NCBI GenBank assembly: GCA_030733815.1
Contig: JAUZQE010000002.1
Location: 62,001 to 126,000, forward strand
Direction of reading: 5' to 3'
Source of the DNA: Yanghanlia caeni
GTDB lineage: Bacteria; Pseudomonadota; Gammaproteobacteria; Burkholderiales; Burkholderiaceae_B
DNA length: 64,000 nt
This document shows positions 48,237 to 57,178 of the stretch, piece after piece. The first letter of the stretch is position 1. Each line of letters starts with the position of its first letter. The notes under the pieces are model-generated. The model was not told the DNA's origin. It searched no databases and saw only the letters and a program-made list of their open reading frames with translations. A program made the translations under genes and the position numbers.

Positions 48237-49475
48237 ATGACGACCATCATCCTGGGGGCGGGCCTTGCCGGTGTGACCACCGCCTGGTACCTGGCCGCCG
48301 AAGGCCGCAAGGTGAAGGTGATCGATCGCCAGCCGGTCGCGGCCAATGAAACGAGCTACGCCAATGCCGGCATGATCGCTCCGGGTCATGCCTACACCTG
48401 GGCTTCGCCGCGGGCGCCCGGCATATTGTGGCGTTCGCTGCGCGACCGCAATCAGGCGCTGGTATTGCGACCCAATCTGAACCCGCGCATGTGGGCCTGG
48501 CTGTGGCAGTTCCTGTTGAATTGCAGCGCCGACAAGGCGCGGCGCAACACGGCGCGCAAACTCGTGATGTGCCTGTATTCGCAGCAGGAATTGCGCACGC
48601 TCACCGAGAAGCTGGATCTGCAGTACGACCTTCTGAGCACGGGGGCACTGTACCTGTACCGCGACGAGGAGATCCTGCAAAAAGGCCTGGCCAACATGCA
48701 GGTTCTGGTTGATGGCGGCGTACCGCTGCGCGGGGTAACGCGCGAAGAGGCCATTCAGCGTGAGCCGGCGCTGGCGCAGTGCCAGTTTGCCGGTGCGATT
48801 CTGAGCCCCACCGACGAGAGCGGCGACGCGCGCATGTTCACGCGCAATCTGGCCGCCAAGTGCGAAGAAGCCGGTGTCGAGTTCCTGATGGACACTCACA
48901 TCGAGCGCATCGAGTCCGAGGGCGATCGCATTACCGGTGTGCGCACGAGCCAGGGGCTGATCCAGGGCGATGAGTATGTGCTGGCGCTGGGCTGCGATTC
49001 GCCGCTGCTGTCACATGCGCTGGGCTACCGCCTGCCGGTGTACCCGGTGAAGGGTTACTCGGTCACGTTCCCCATTGGCGAGAACCACCAGGCACCCAGC
49101 ATGTGCGGCGTCGATGAACAGGCCCTTGTTGCCTGGGCGCGCTACGGCAATCGTCTGCGGCTCACCGCCACGGCCGAGTTCACCGGATACGACCGCAGCC
49201 ACAAGCCCAGCGACTTCGAACCCATGCTGAAAGTGGCCCGGCAGCTCTTTCCGAACGGAGCCGACTACAGCCAGCCCGATTACTGGGCCGGCCTGCGGCC
49301 CATGACGCCGGAAGGCACTCCCATACTCGGCAAGAGCCGTCATCGCAACCTTTACCTGAACACCGGCCACGGGCACATGGGCTGGACCATGGCCTGCGGC
49401 ACGGCCCGAGTCGTCACCGACATCATGCAGGGCAGGGCACCCGAGATCGATATCACCGGAATGACACTGAAATGA
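48237..49475 (+). CDS. D-amino-acid dehydrogenase (DadA-like flavoprotein)
   Basis: A 412-residue FAD-dependent oxidoreductase with the dinucleotide motif ILGAGLAGVTTAWYLA at the N-terminus and the DadA-like ANAGMIAPGHAYTWASP region, ending GHGHMGWTMACG. It converts D-amino acids to 2-oxoacids and ammonia with membrane electron transfer. An AAGGAGG site precedes the ATG. The stop overlaps the racemase-family start by 4 bp, and a transporter operon follows, so the pair probably handles an imported amino acid. The product 2-oxoacid could feed the ferredoxin oxidoreductase upstream. Confidence 0.88.
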   Translation: MTTIILGAGLAGVTTAWYLAAEGRKVKVIDRQPVAANETSYANAGMIAPGHAYTWASPRAPGILWRSLRDRNQALVLRPNLNPRMWAWLWQFLLNCSADKARRNTARKLVMCLYSQQELRTLTEKLDLQYDLLSTGALYLYRDEEILQKGLANMQVLVDGGVPLRGVTREEAIQREPALAQCQFAGAILSPTDESGDARMFTRNLAAKCEEAGVEFLMDTHIERIESEGDRITGVRTSQGLIQGDEYVLALGCDSPLLSHALGYRLPVYPVKGYSVTFPIGENHQAPSMCGVDEQALVAWARYGNRLRLTATAEFTGYDRSHKPSDFEPMLKVARQLFPNGADYSQPDYWAGLRPMTPEGTPILGKSRHRNLYLNTGHGHMGWTMACGTARVVTDIMQGRAPEIDITGMTLK

Positions 49476-50245
49476 CCACTACGCTTGACACCACACCCTA
49501 CGAAATTCTGCCGTTCAACATGGACGCCGGGCTCATGTCCCGTGCCGCGATCGGCCTCATCGTGCTCTCCATCGATCAGACCATGGAGTACGAATGGCGT
49601 CGCATCATCGATCTGCCGGGAGTGGCCTTTTTCGAGTCGCGCATTCCCTGCCCGCCGGACATCACGCCCGAGACGCTGATGGAGATGAAGAAGGACATCG
49701 CCGCCGGCACCGAGCTGCTGCTTCCCGGGCTCGATCTCGACGTCGTGGCCTTTGGTTGCACGTCGGGCGCCATCGTGATCGGTGAAGAGGAGATCTTCAA
49801 CCAGATTCACCGGGTGCGTCCCGGCGTGGCGTGCACCACGCCGATCACTGCCGCCATGGCCGGCCTCAAGAAGCTCGGGGCACGCCGCATCGCGCTGCTG
49901 ACGCCGTATGTCGAGTCGGTGAACAACCTGTTCAAGAAGCATATCGAAGCGCAGGGGGTGGAAATCGCCCGGATCGCCACCTTCAACCACGCCGTCGATG
50001 CCGAGGTGGCGCGTATCGATGCCGAGACGCTCAAGAGCGCCATTCTCAAGGTTGGCGTTGCCGATGACGTGGACGCCGTGTTCGTGTCGTGCACCAGCCT
50101 GCGCATGGCTGACCATCACCGCGAGGTTGAACAGCTGCTGGGCAAGCCCGTCGTGGCGAGCAACAGCGCCATGGCCTGGCATGCCATGCGATTGGCCGGT
50201 GTCGACGATGTATTGCCGCAATGGGGCCGTCTGTTCGAGGTCTGA
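49472..50245 (+). CDS. Asp/Glu racemase / maleate isomerase superfamily protein
   Basis: A 257-residue protein with the two cysteines typical of this superfamily: FGCTSG (about residue 91) and VSCTSL (about 210). Members include maleate isomerase, arylmalonate decarboxylase, hydantoin racemase and the ectoine-utilisation protein EutA, and sequence inspection does not decide between them. Coupling to a D-amino-acid dehydrogenase suggests an isomerase or racemase presenting the correct stereoisomer. Both active-site Cys are present, which argues for a racemase or isomerase rather than a decarboxylase. Confidence 0.8.
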   Translation: MTTTLDTTPYEILPFNMDAGLMSRAAIGLIVLSIDQTMEYEWRRIIDLPGVAFFESRIPCPPDITPETLMEMKKDIAAGTELLLPGLDLDVVAFGCTSGAIVIGEEEIFNQIHRVRPGVACTTPITAAMAGLKKLGARRIALLTPYVESVNNLFKKHIEAQGVEIARIATFNHAVDAEVARIDAETLKSAILKVGVADDVDAVFVSCTSLRMADHHREVEQLLGKPVVASNSAMAWHAMRLAGVDDVLPQWGRLFEV

Positions 50246-50336
50246 TCGCGACGTCGCGGCTGCCGGCCCGGCAGGTGGCCGCAGCAATGAAGCTTTACCT
50301 GTGGAGCATTACCAAAAACCCTCTAGGAGACAATAG

Positions 50337-51452
50337 ATGAAGAAGCGGAACTTCCTCAAACTGGCTGCCGGCACGCTGCTGGTAAGCGGCATCTTTTCCA
50401 CGGCCTGGGCGCAGGACACCATCTCGATCGGTGCGGTACTGCCCCTGACCGGCCCGTCGGCCACCGTTGGTGAAGACATTCGCCGCGGCATCGAGCTGGG
50501 CGTCGAGCACGTGAATGCCAACGGCGGCGTGCTTGGCAAGAAGCTGAACGTGATCATCGAGGACTCGGGCAACAACCCCACCTCGGCGCTCACCGCCGCG
50601 CGCAAGCTCGCCACCGTCGACAAAGTGCCGGCCGTCATGGGTGAGTACTCTTCCAGCATCACGCTGCCCATGGCGCAGTATCTGGTGAAGGAGAACGTCG
50701 TTCACCTGAACATTGGCAGTAGCAGCAACAAGATCCGTGAACTCGGCCCCTCGGCCTTCAACATCATCGGTCTGGAAGAAAACGGCAACCGTTTCGCGGC
50801 AAAGGATGTGTATGACCTGGGCCACCGCAACATTGCCCTGATCGCTCCGAACAACGCCTACGGTCAGGGCGTTGCGCACGGCTTCAAGGAAGAGTTCGAG
50901 AAGCTGGGCGGCAAGGTCACGGCACAGGTGCTGTACACCGGGGGTCAGTCGACGTATCGCCGCGAGCTGCAGCAGCTGGCCCGCGCGAACCCCGACGCCT
51001 TCCTGTACACGGCCTATGGTCATGAATCGGCCGTGATCAACCGCGAAGGCAAGGAACTGGGTCTGCGCAATGTGCCCTGGTACGCCTACATCATGAGCAT
51101 GAGTGTGTCCGACACGCCGGCCGAGATCGCTGAAGGCCAGATCGGCATGGAACTGGGCTCACCCACCGGCGAGCTGGGCAAGAAGTACGAAGAAGCCTTC
51201 AAGGCGAAGCACAGCGAAGGGTTCAAGACCGCCTTCAACGGCTACGGCTATGACGGCGTGCTGCTGATGGCCGCGGCGATCGAAAAGGGCAAGGGCACTT
51301 CGCCCGCCGAGATCGTTGCCGGTCTCAAGGCGGTTGGCGCCGAAGGCTTCACGGGTGTCACCGGCGAGATCAAGTTCGACGACGAAGGTCAGCGCATCGA
51401 TCCGCCGTACGACCGCCTGAAGTACGAAGGCGGCAAGCTCGTGCTGCGTTAA
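50337..51452 (+). CDS. branched-chain-type amino-acid ABC transporter, substrate-binding protein
   Basis: A 371-residue LivK-like periplasmic protein. The signal peptide MKKRNFLKLAAGTLLVSGIF ends at AWA-Q. The mature start TISIGAVLPLTGPSA and the IRRGIELGVEHVNANGG stretch are typical of type 1 periplasmic binding proteins. The ligand cannot be read from the sequence; the linked enzymes suggest an amino acid or a related acid. It begins the five-gene transporter operon, with an AGGAGA site before the ATG. Confidence 0.93.
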   Translation: MKKRNFLKLAAGTLLVSGIFSTAWAQDTISIGAVLPLTGPSATVGEDIRRGIELGVEHVNANGGVLGKKLNVIIEDSGNNPTSALTAARKLATVDKVPAVMGEYSSSITLPMAQYLVKENVVHLNIGSSSNKIRELGPSAFNIIGLEENGNRFAAKDVYDLGHRNIALIAPNNAYGQGVAHGFKEEFEKLGGKVTAQVLYTGGQSTYRRELQQLARANPDAFLYTAYGHESAVINREGKELGLRNVPWYAYIMSMSVSDTPAEIAEGQIGMELGSPTGELGKKYEEAFKAKHSEGFKTAFNGYGYDGVLLMAAAIEKGKGTSPAEIVAGLKAVGAEGFTGVTGEIKFDDEGQRIDPPYDRLKYEGGKLVLR

Positions 51453-51518
51453 TTCAAGGCTGATTCATCGATGTGCGGCGCATGGATGGCGCCGCACATC
51501 CTTCAGGAGCAAATTGCG

Positions 51519-52412
51519 ATGTTGCAATTTCTGGTAGACGCCTTGCTGCGTACGGCCGACCTGGCGCTCATCACGCTGGGTCTCAGTATGCTGTATGGGC
51601 TGATCAAGTTCCCCAACATTGCCCACGTGCAGTACGCAATGTGCGGTGCTTTTCTGGCCTATGCGCTCAACAGCATCGGGTTGCCGCTCGTTGTTGCGCT
51701 CGTGCTGGCTTCGGTGCTGACCGGCGTGCTGACTCTGGGCGTGCAGCTGTTGGTGTTCGACCGCCTGCTCAAGAGTGGCCCGGCCATTGCCATGATCGGC
51801 TCTCTGGCCGTGTCCATGGTATTGGTCGCCTGTGTGCTGGGCCTTGCGGGTTCCTTTCCGCACATGTTTTCGATGCCGTATACCGAACCCCTGGTTTTTG
51901 GTGGCGCGCGCATTTCCAAGACGCAGTTGTGGTTCGTTGCGACCACGGTGGTGCTGCTTGCGCTGTTCGTGCTGCTTCTCTTTCATACGCAGATTGGCCG
52001 GGCCATGCGTGCGCTCGCCTGCAACCCCGCGCTGGCTGACGCATCGGGCCTGAACGCCCGACGCATCACCAATGGCGTGACCCTCATCAGCGGAATGCTG
52101 GCCGGCCTGGGCGGCAGCATGCTGGCATTGTCGACCGGTGCACACGTGAATCTGGGCTACGACCTGCTGCTGCCGGTGTTTGCCGCGGCGATTCTGGGCG
52201 GCCTGGGCAATCCGCTGGGCGCGGTGGCCGGTGCGCTGCTGATCGCGCTGACCGAAACAACCGTGACCAACATCAACTTCGGGCCGCTGTTCGGCGAGTA
52301 TCTGCTGTTCCTGCCCGTTTCCTACATCAGTGCCGCGTCGTTCCTGATCCTGCTGCTGGCGTTGCTGTTCAAGCCTTACGGCCTGTTCGACAGGGAGGTG
52401 CGCCGTGTATGA
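51519..52412 (+). CDS. branched-chain-type ABC transporter permease LivH-like
   Basis: A 297-residue integral membrane permease. The ATG at 51519, after an AGGAGC site, gives a start directly in the first membrane helix. It has about eight hydrophobic segments and the LivH features LGLSMLYGLIKFPNIAH and AAILGGLGNPLGAVAGA. It pairs with LivM, whose GTG start overlaps its end by 8 bp. Confidence 0.93.
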   Translation: MLQFLVDALLRTADLALITLGLSMLYGLIKFPNIAHVQYAMCGAFLAYALNSIGLPLVVALVLASVLTGVLTLGVQLLVFDRLLKSGPAIAMIGSLAVSMVLVACVLGLAGSFPHMFSMPYTEPLVFGGARISKTQLWFVATTVVLLALFVLLLFHTQIGRAMRALACNPALADASGLNARRITNGVTLISGMLAGLGGSMLALSTGAHVNLGYDLLLPVFAAAILGGLGNPLGAVAGALLIALTETTVTNINFGPLFGEYLLFLPVSYISAASFLILLLALLFKPYGLFDREVRRV

Positions 52413-53292
52413 CTTTCTGATCTTTACCGTCACGATCGCCGGTATCTACGCGATCATGGCGCTGGGCCTGAACGTACTGGCCGGTTATAGCGGCCTGCTC
52501 AATTTCGGGCATATCGCATTTGCCGGCATCGGGGCCTATGCCACCGGTATCGCCCACGCGCGTGGCTGGCCCGTGCTGGTGGGCATTCCCCTGGGCATGA
52601 TCGCGGCCATGATCCTGGGCGTGGCCATGGCACGCATGGGGCGCAGGCTGGCGGCCGACTACTGGGGCATTGCCACGCTGGCGGTGGCGGAAATCCTGCG
52701 CACCGTGGCGCTGAATGAAGACGCGCTGACCGGTGGTGCCAACGGAATCGCGGGCATTCCGGGGCTCTTTGAATCCATGCCGGGGCAGTGGGGGCAGTTC
52801 TACTTCACCGTGCTGGTGCTCGCCCTGGTGGTCCTGATCGCGATTCTCTCCGTACGATTGGGCGACGGGCGCTTTGGCCGGGCTCTGCGGCTGATGCGCG
52901 AGCAGCCTGCGCTTGCGGCCTGCATGGGATACGACCTGCTCAAGCTCAAGACGCATGCCCTGATGTGCGGGGGTGCCATCACGGCGCTGGCCGGTTCGCT
53001 GTACGCGCATTATTTCAACTTCGCCGGCACCGAGTTCATGCTGGCGGCCGAGACCTTCGTGCTGTGGACCATGGTCATGATCGGTGGCATCGGTCGTACC
53101 GGCGGTGTGATCCTGGGCGTGGTTCTGGTTCAGGCGGTGTATGCCTTCGTACCGTTCCTGCGCGACATGCTGGGCTTCGGCTCCGACGTCGCCGGCGCGC
53201 TGCGACTGGGGCTCATCGGTACGCTGCTCCTGCTCTGCCTGATGTGGCGTCGCGAAGGTCTGTTGCCTGAAAAACTGAGGAATCCGGCATGA
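52405..53292 (+). CDS. branched-chain-type ABC transporter permease LivM-like
   Basis: The second permease, 295 residues, starting at GTG within the livH stop. LivM features are ALGLNVLAGYSGLLNFGH and the GGIGRTGGVILG segment near the C-terminus. Most of the protein is hydrophobic. The stop overlaps the livG start (ATGA), so subunits are produced in step. Confidence 0.93.
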   Translation: MYDFLIFTVTIAGIYAIMALGLNVLAGYSGLLNFGHIAFAGIGAYATGIAHARGWPVLVGIPLGMIAAMILGVAMARMGRRLAADYWGIATLAVAEILRTVALNEDALTGGANGIAGIPGLFESMPGQWGQFYFTVLVLALVVLIAILSVRLGDGRFGRALRLMREQPALAACMGYDLLKLKTHALMCGGAITALAGSLYAHYFNFAGTEFMLAAETFVLWTMVMIGGIGRTGGVILGVVLVQAVYAFVPFLRDMLGFGSDVAGALRLGLIGTLLLLCLMWRREGLLPEKLRNPA

Positions 53293-54089
53293 TGCGTGCA
53301 ATTCTTGAAGTCCGCAATCTGGCAAAGGCGTTCGGTGCCTTCCAGGTGCTCGAAGACGTCGCCTTTCAGGTTCAGAAGGGCGAGATCGTAGGTCTGCTGG
53401 GGCCCAACGGTTCGGGCAAGAGCACGCTGCTGAACATCATCAGCGGCTTCATCGCCCCCGACAAGGGCACAGTGATGCTGGATGGCAGAGACGTCACGTC
53501 GGTGCCCACATTCCGTATCGTGAACGAAGGGCTCGCCCGCACCTTCCAGCTGCCGATCATGCCGCAAAAGATGTCGGTGCTGGAAGTGGCCATGGCCGCC
53601 GACACGACCATGCATGGCGTGCTGCCCACTCTGTTCAGGGGGGCTGGCTTCTGCAAGGCCGAGCGCGACACGCGCGAACGAGCCATGCAGCTTCTCGATG
53701 AGCTGTTGCTCACGCGGGTCATGCACCTGCCCGCCTCCGCGATCTCGGGGGGCCAGAAAAAACTGCTGGGCATCGTGTGCGCGCTGATGGCACGCCCGCG
53801 GCTGCTCATGCTCGATGAGCCCACCGCCGGCGTGCACCCCAATCTGCGTCAGGATATCGTGCGCGCACTGCACCGCCTGAACGATCAGGGCATGACCCTG
53901 GTGATCGTCGAACACGACATGCACTTCATCCGCGAGGCGTGCAACCGCTGCATCGTGCTCGACCAGGGGCATATTGTGGCCAGCTGCAAACCCGAGGAAC
54001 TTGCGTCGAACGAACGCGTGGTGCAGGCGTATCTGGGTGCGTCGGTGGAAGAGGCCAGGGCACAAATCATGCAAAAGGAGGTAGCGTAG
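53289..54089 (+). CDS. branched-chain-type ABC transporter ATPase LivG-like
   Basis: A 266-residue ATPase subunit. Walker A is GPNGSGKST (about 38-46), the signature is ISGGQKKLLGI, Walker B is LLMLDEPTAGVHP, and the switch His is in IVEHDM. The signature begins ISGGQ rather than LSGGQ, which is common in LivG proteins. It couples ATP hydrolysis to import through LivHM. Confidence 0.94.
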   Translation: MMRAILEVRNLAKAFGAFQVLEDVAFQVQKGEIVGLLGPNGSGKSTLLNIISGFIAPDKGTVMLDGRDVTSVPTFRIVNEGLARTFQLPIMPQKMSVLEVAMAADTTMHGVLPTLFRGAGFCKAERDTRERAMQLLDELLLTRVMHLPASAISGGQKKLLGIVCALMARPRLLMLDEPTAGVHPNLRQDIVRALHRLNDQGMTLVIVEHDMHFIREACNRCIVLDQGHIVASCKPEELASNERVVQAYLGASVEEARAQIMQKEVA

Positions 54090-54091
54090 CA

Positions 54092-54820
54092 ATGAGCGCC
54101 ATGGTCAAGGTCGACGACGTGGTCGCCGGCTACATCAAGGATGTCGATATCCTGAACGGCATATCACTGCATGCCGACACCAAAGAGATCGTCTGCCTGC
54201 TGGGGCCCAACGGCTGCGGCAAGTCCACGCTGCTCAAGACGATCGCGGGCTATCTGCGCACCCGGCGTGGCAGTGTCAGCATCAATGGCACCGACGTCTC
54301 GGCGGTGCCGGTGCACGAGAAGATCCGCTCATGCGGATTGGGGTTCGTGCCGCAGACCGAGAACATCTTCGCTGCCATGAGCGTGCTCGAGAACCTGCTC
54401 ATGGGCGGGTACTACATGTCTGGCGAGGCGCGCGAGAAGCGCATTGCGGAACTGTGTGATCTGTACCCCGTGCTCAAGCGCAAGCTGAATGCGCCGGCGG
54501 CGTCGATGTCCGGCGGCGAGCGGCAGATTCTGGCGCTGGCGCGCGCACTGATGCCCAGTCCACGTATCCTGCTGCTCGATGAGCCCTCGGCCGGTCTTTC
54601 GCCGAAGGTGCTGCACGAAGTCTTTGACGCGATCATGCAGGTGCGCGAGCAGGAAGGGGTGACGATCATTATGGTCGAGCAGAACGCGATCGAGGCCATG
54701 CGCATTTCCGACCGTGCCTACATTCTGTCGCTCGGCACGGTGGCGCTTACCGGCACCTGCAGCGATCTGTTGCACGATCCGAAGGTTCGCGAGCTGTACC
54801 TGGGGGGGCGCACCGATTGA
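54092..54820 (+). CDS. branched-chain-type ABC transporter ATPase LivF-like
   Basis: The second ATPase, 242 residues, starting 2 bp after livG with an AAGGAGG site inside livG. Walker A is GPNGCGKST (about 37-45), the signature is MSGGERQILALARAL, Walker B is ILLLDEPSAGLSP, and the switch His position reads IIMVEQN (Gln, as usual for LivF). It completes the transporter. Confidence 0.94.
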   Translation: MSAMVKVDDVVAGYIKDVDILNGISLHADTKEIVCLLGPNGCGKSTLLKTIAGYLRTRRGSVSINGTDVSAVPVHEKIRSCGLGFVPQTENIFAAMSVLENLLMGGYYMSGEAREKRIAELCDLYPVLKRKLNAPAASMSGGERQILALARALMPSPRILLLDEPSAGLSPKVLHEVFDAIMQVREQEGVTIIMVEQNAIEAMRISDRAYILSLGTVALTGTCSDLLHDPKVRELYLGGRTD

Positions 54821-54845
54821 ATTCACCCGCGCAGGTGCGTAAACC

Positions 54846-56180
54846 ATGACGAGGAAAGCAAGCATGCAGGCCGCGGGCGGCGCGTCCATGGACCCTCGAT
54901 TTCACGGTCTGTGGGCCGTGACCGCCGGCGCGGCGCCCGCACCTCGACCACTCGACCACGATCTGGGTGTCGACGTTGCCGTGGTGGGCGGTGGCTACAC
55001 CGGCTTGTCGACGGCGCTGCATCTGGCCGAGTCCGGTGAGGTCAGCGTGGCCGTTCTCGAGGCGCGCGACATCGGTTTCGGTGCGTCGGGCCGCAATGCC
55101 GGCCTGGTGAACGCCGGCGCCTGGTTGCCGCCCGACGAACTGCCTGCGCGGCTGGGTGACGATTATGGCAACCGGCTGCTCGAAACACTGGGCAATGCCC
55201 CCGATCTGGTCTTCGAGATCATTCGGCGCTACGGTATCGCGTGCGAAGCTGTTCGCAATGGCAACCTGCATTGCGCGGTTGGCGCAGCGGGGCTGGCCGA
55301 TATCAACGAGCGCGCGCGGCAATGGCATGCGCGCGGCGTGCCGGTGTGTATTCTTGACGCCAAAGAAACGGCCCGGCTCGTCGGTTCCGAGCGTTTCAGC
55401 GGGGCCATGCTCGACCCGCGTGCAGGCACGATTCAACCGCTGAGCTACGCGCGTGGCCTGGCGCAGGCGGCCGCCGGGCTGGGGGCCCGCATTCACGCTG
55501 CTACGGCGGTGACCCGCGCCGAATATGGCGCGACCGGCTGGCGCCTGAGTACGTCCACCGGCCACGTCGTGCGGGCTACGCGTGTGGTGGTGGCGACCAA
55601 TACGGCTCAGGAAGCCGGGCCCGACCCGTGGCCCCAGCTGCAGAAGGCGTTGGTTCGACTGCCGTATTTCAATGTGGCCACCGCTCCATTGCCGGCCGAA
55701 CTTTCACAACGCATTCTGCCGCAAGGTCACGGTGCATGGGATACCTGCAAGGTGCTATCGTCGTTTCGCAAGGACGCGGCCGGCAGGCTGGTGTACGGCA
55801 GCGTGGGCGATGTGAGTGATCGGCCCGGCGATGCCCACGTGCAGTGGGTCAGGCGCTGCCTCAGGCGGCTCGACCCTGATCTGGCGCGCGTGCCGATCGA
55901 GCACCGCTGGTACGGCTGGATCGACATCACGGCGACTCATCTGCCTTATTTGTACCAGCCCGGGCCCAATGCCTGGGCGATCTTCGGTTACAACGGCCGG
56001 GGCATAGGCCCTGGCACGGTTTTCGGACGTGCGCTGGCAGAACTTCTGCTGGGCAGACGTACGCCAGACCAGATGCCGCTGCCTGTCAATGCGGTTGTCC
56101 CGATTGGTTTCAAACCTTTACGCGAGGTATTCTACCGCTCGGGCTCCAAGGTGGCGCACCTGCTGTCAAAACGTTTCTGA
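54846..56180 (+). CDS. FAD-dependent amine/amino-acid oxidoreductase (DAO family)
   Basis: A 444-residue flavoprotein of the DAO family resembling gamma-glutamylputrescine oxidoreductase. The dinucleotide motif VAVVGGGYTGLSTALHLA is at about 40-57 and GFGASGRNAGLVNAG follows. A short N-terminal extension precedes the fold, as in PuuB-like enzymes. ATGs at 54846, 54864 and 54888 are all possible starts. It probably oxidises the amine or amino group of the imported substrate, producing an imine that the RidA protein could clear. It is last in the transporter operon before the regulator. Confidence 0.87.
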   Translation: MTRKASMQAAGGASMDPRFHGLWAVTAGAAPAPRPLDHDLGVDVAVVGGGYTGLSTALHLAESGEVSVAVLEARDIGFGASGRNAGLVNAGAWLPPDELPARLGDDYGNRLLETLGNAPDLVFEIIRRYGIACEAVRNGNLHCAVGAAGLADINERARQWHARGVPVCILDAKETARLVGSERFSGAMLDPRAGTIQPLSYARGLAQAAAGLGARIHAATAVTRAEYGATGWRLSTSTGHVVRATRVVVATNTAQEAGPDPWPQLQKALVRLPYFNVATAPLPAELSQRILPQGHGAWDTCKVLSSFRKDAAGRLVYGSVGDVSDRPGDAHVQWVRRCLRRLDPDLARVPIEHRWYGWIDITATHLPYLYQPGPNAWAIFGYNGRGIGPGTVFGRALAELLLGRRTPDQMPLPVNAVVPIGFKPLREVFYRSGSKVAHLLSKRF

Positions 56181-56189
56181 CTTCTGGAT

Positions 56190-56993
56190 GTGAAGGCACT
56201 CAAGATGCAGCCAATGGAAAACTCGCGCCGCAATTCGCTCGGTCGCGGTCATACCCCCAAAACCCGCGATGAAAGCGCGGTGGAACGCCTGTACCTTGAA
56301 CTGCGTGACCGCGCCATGCGTTACGATTTTCGGCCCGGCACCCGCATCAACGAACAGGCCCTGGGCCGCGAACTGGGCGTCAGCCGGGCGCCGTTGCGAG
56401 AGGCGTTGAACCGGCTCGAAGCCGAAGGTCTGCTCACCTTCGTCATGAACAAGGGGTTTTTTCGCAAGAACATCAGCGTCGACGAAGTGCTCGATCTCTA
56501 CCAGGTGCGCATCGCCCTCGAGCGCCGGGCGGTGTTCCTGGCATTGCGGCGTGCCACCGACAACGAGATTCAGGCGGTGCAGGAATACTGGAGCAGCGTC
56601 ATGGCCAATTCGTCGGGCATGACCTCGGCCGATCTTCTGATCGCCGATGAAGAGTTCCACAGAAGACTGATCGGCCTCGCGAAGAACAAGGAACTCAGCG
56701 GCTTCATGGAAATCATCACGCGGCGCATCCACATCGCCCGCAACATCGATATCGAACAGTCGGCCTGGAACGCCAAGGCCTTCGATGCTCACTACGAGGT
56801 GCTGCGCTGTCTGCGCAATCGCGACGAGAAGGGTGCGCTTGCATGCATCACCGAACACATTGACATGAGCCGCGAGCGTGCCGTGCAGATCGCCCGCGAA
56901 ATGGTCGCCAAGTTCTTCCTGTCGGGCGCCACGCAAGCCGATGAGCCCATACGGCTGCCCGGTTCCGTGGGCATCAACGAACCCGATCAGTAA
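56190..56993 (+). CDS. GntR-family regulator, FadR/FCD subfamily
   Basis: A 267-residue protein with an N-terminal winged helix (LGRELGVSRAPLREALNRLEAEGLL, about 53-77, given by position) and an all-helical C-terminal FCD ligand domain with metal-binding His residues (EEFHRRL, HYEVL, ITEHIDMS). It should sense an acid metabolite and control the neighbouring catabolic and transport genes. It starts with GTG at 56190; ATG at 56205 is an alternative. It follows the oxidoreductase by 9 bp. Confidence 0.92.
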   Translation: MKALKMQPMENSRRNSLGRGHTPKTRDESAVERLYLELRDRAMRYDFRPGTRINEQALGRELGVSRAPLREALNRLEAEGLLTFVMNKGFFRKNISVDEVLDLYQVRIALERRAVFLALRRATDNEIQAVQEYWSSVMANSSGMTSADLLIADEEFHRRLIGLAKNKELSGFMEIITRRIHIARNIDIEQSAWNAKAFDAHYEVLRCLRNRDEKGALACITEHIDMSRERAVQIAREMVAKFFLSGATQADEPIRLPGSVGINEPDQ

Positions 56994-56994
56994 A

Positions 56995-57046
56995 TTGGTG
57001 CGGGCCGCCGCGGTGCAGGCTTGGTGCTGGCCGCCACGGTGCAGGC
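56995..57046 (+). repeat. tandem 26-bp duplication
   Basis: Two adjacent 26-bp units (56995-57020 and 57021-57046) starting TTGGTGC and differing at two positions. They lie directly after the GntR stop. No coding function is evident. Confidence 0.8.
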
Positions 57047-57141
57047 GGCACGCGCCGGTTCCGATCCGGTGGGCTGCTGCCAACGGCAAGCCCGGTTTTC
57101 TGCGTTCGTATAAGGGTTACCCCTGCAATCAGTACTAAAAT

Positions 57142-57156
57142 GGTTCAGAATGAACC
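57142..57156. promoter_or_regulatory. inverted repeat in the serA promoter region
   Basis: GGTTCA-GAA-TGAACC, perfect 6-bp arms, beginning just after a TACTAAAAT -10-like sequence (57133-57141) and 22 bp before serA. It is a candidate operator. Confidence 0.4.
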
Positions 57157-57178
57157 CTTTGTGTATTGGAGCAGTTAG

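Noticed and set aside
49472-50245. Ectoine-utilisation gene eutA
   Set aside because: The superfamily fits, but none of the other ectoine-utilisation genes (eutBCDE) can be recognised nearby, so only the broad family is called.
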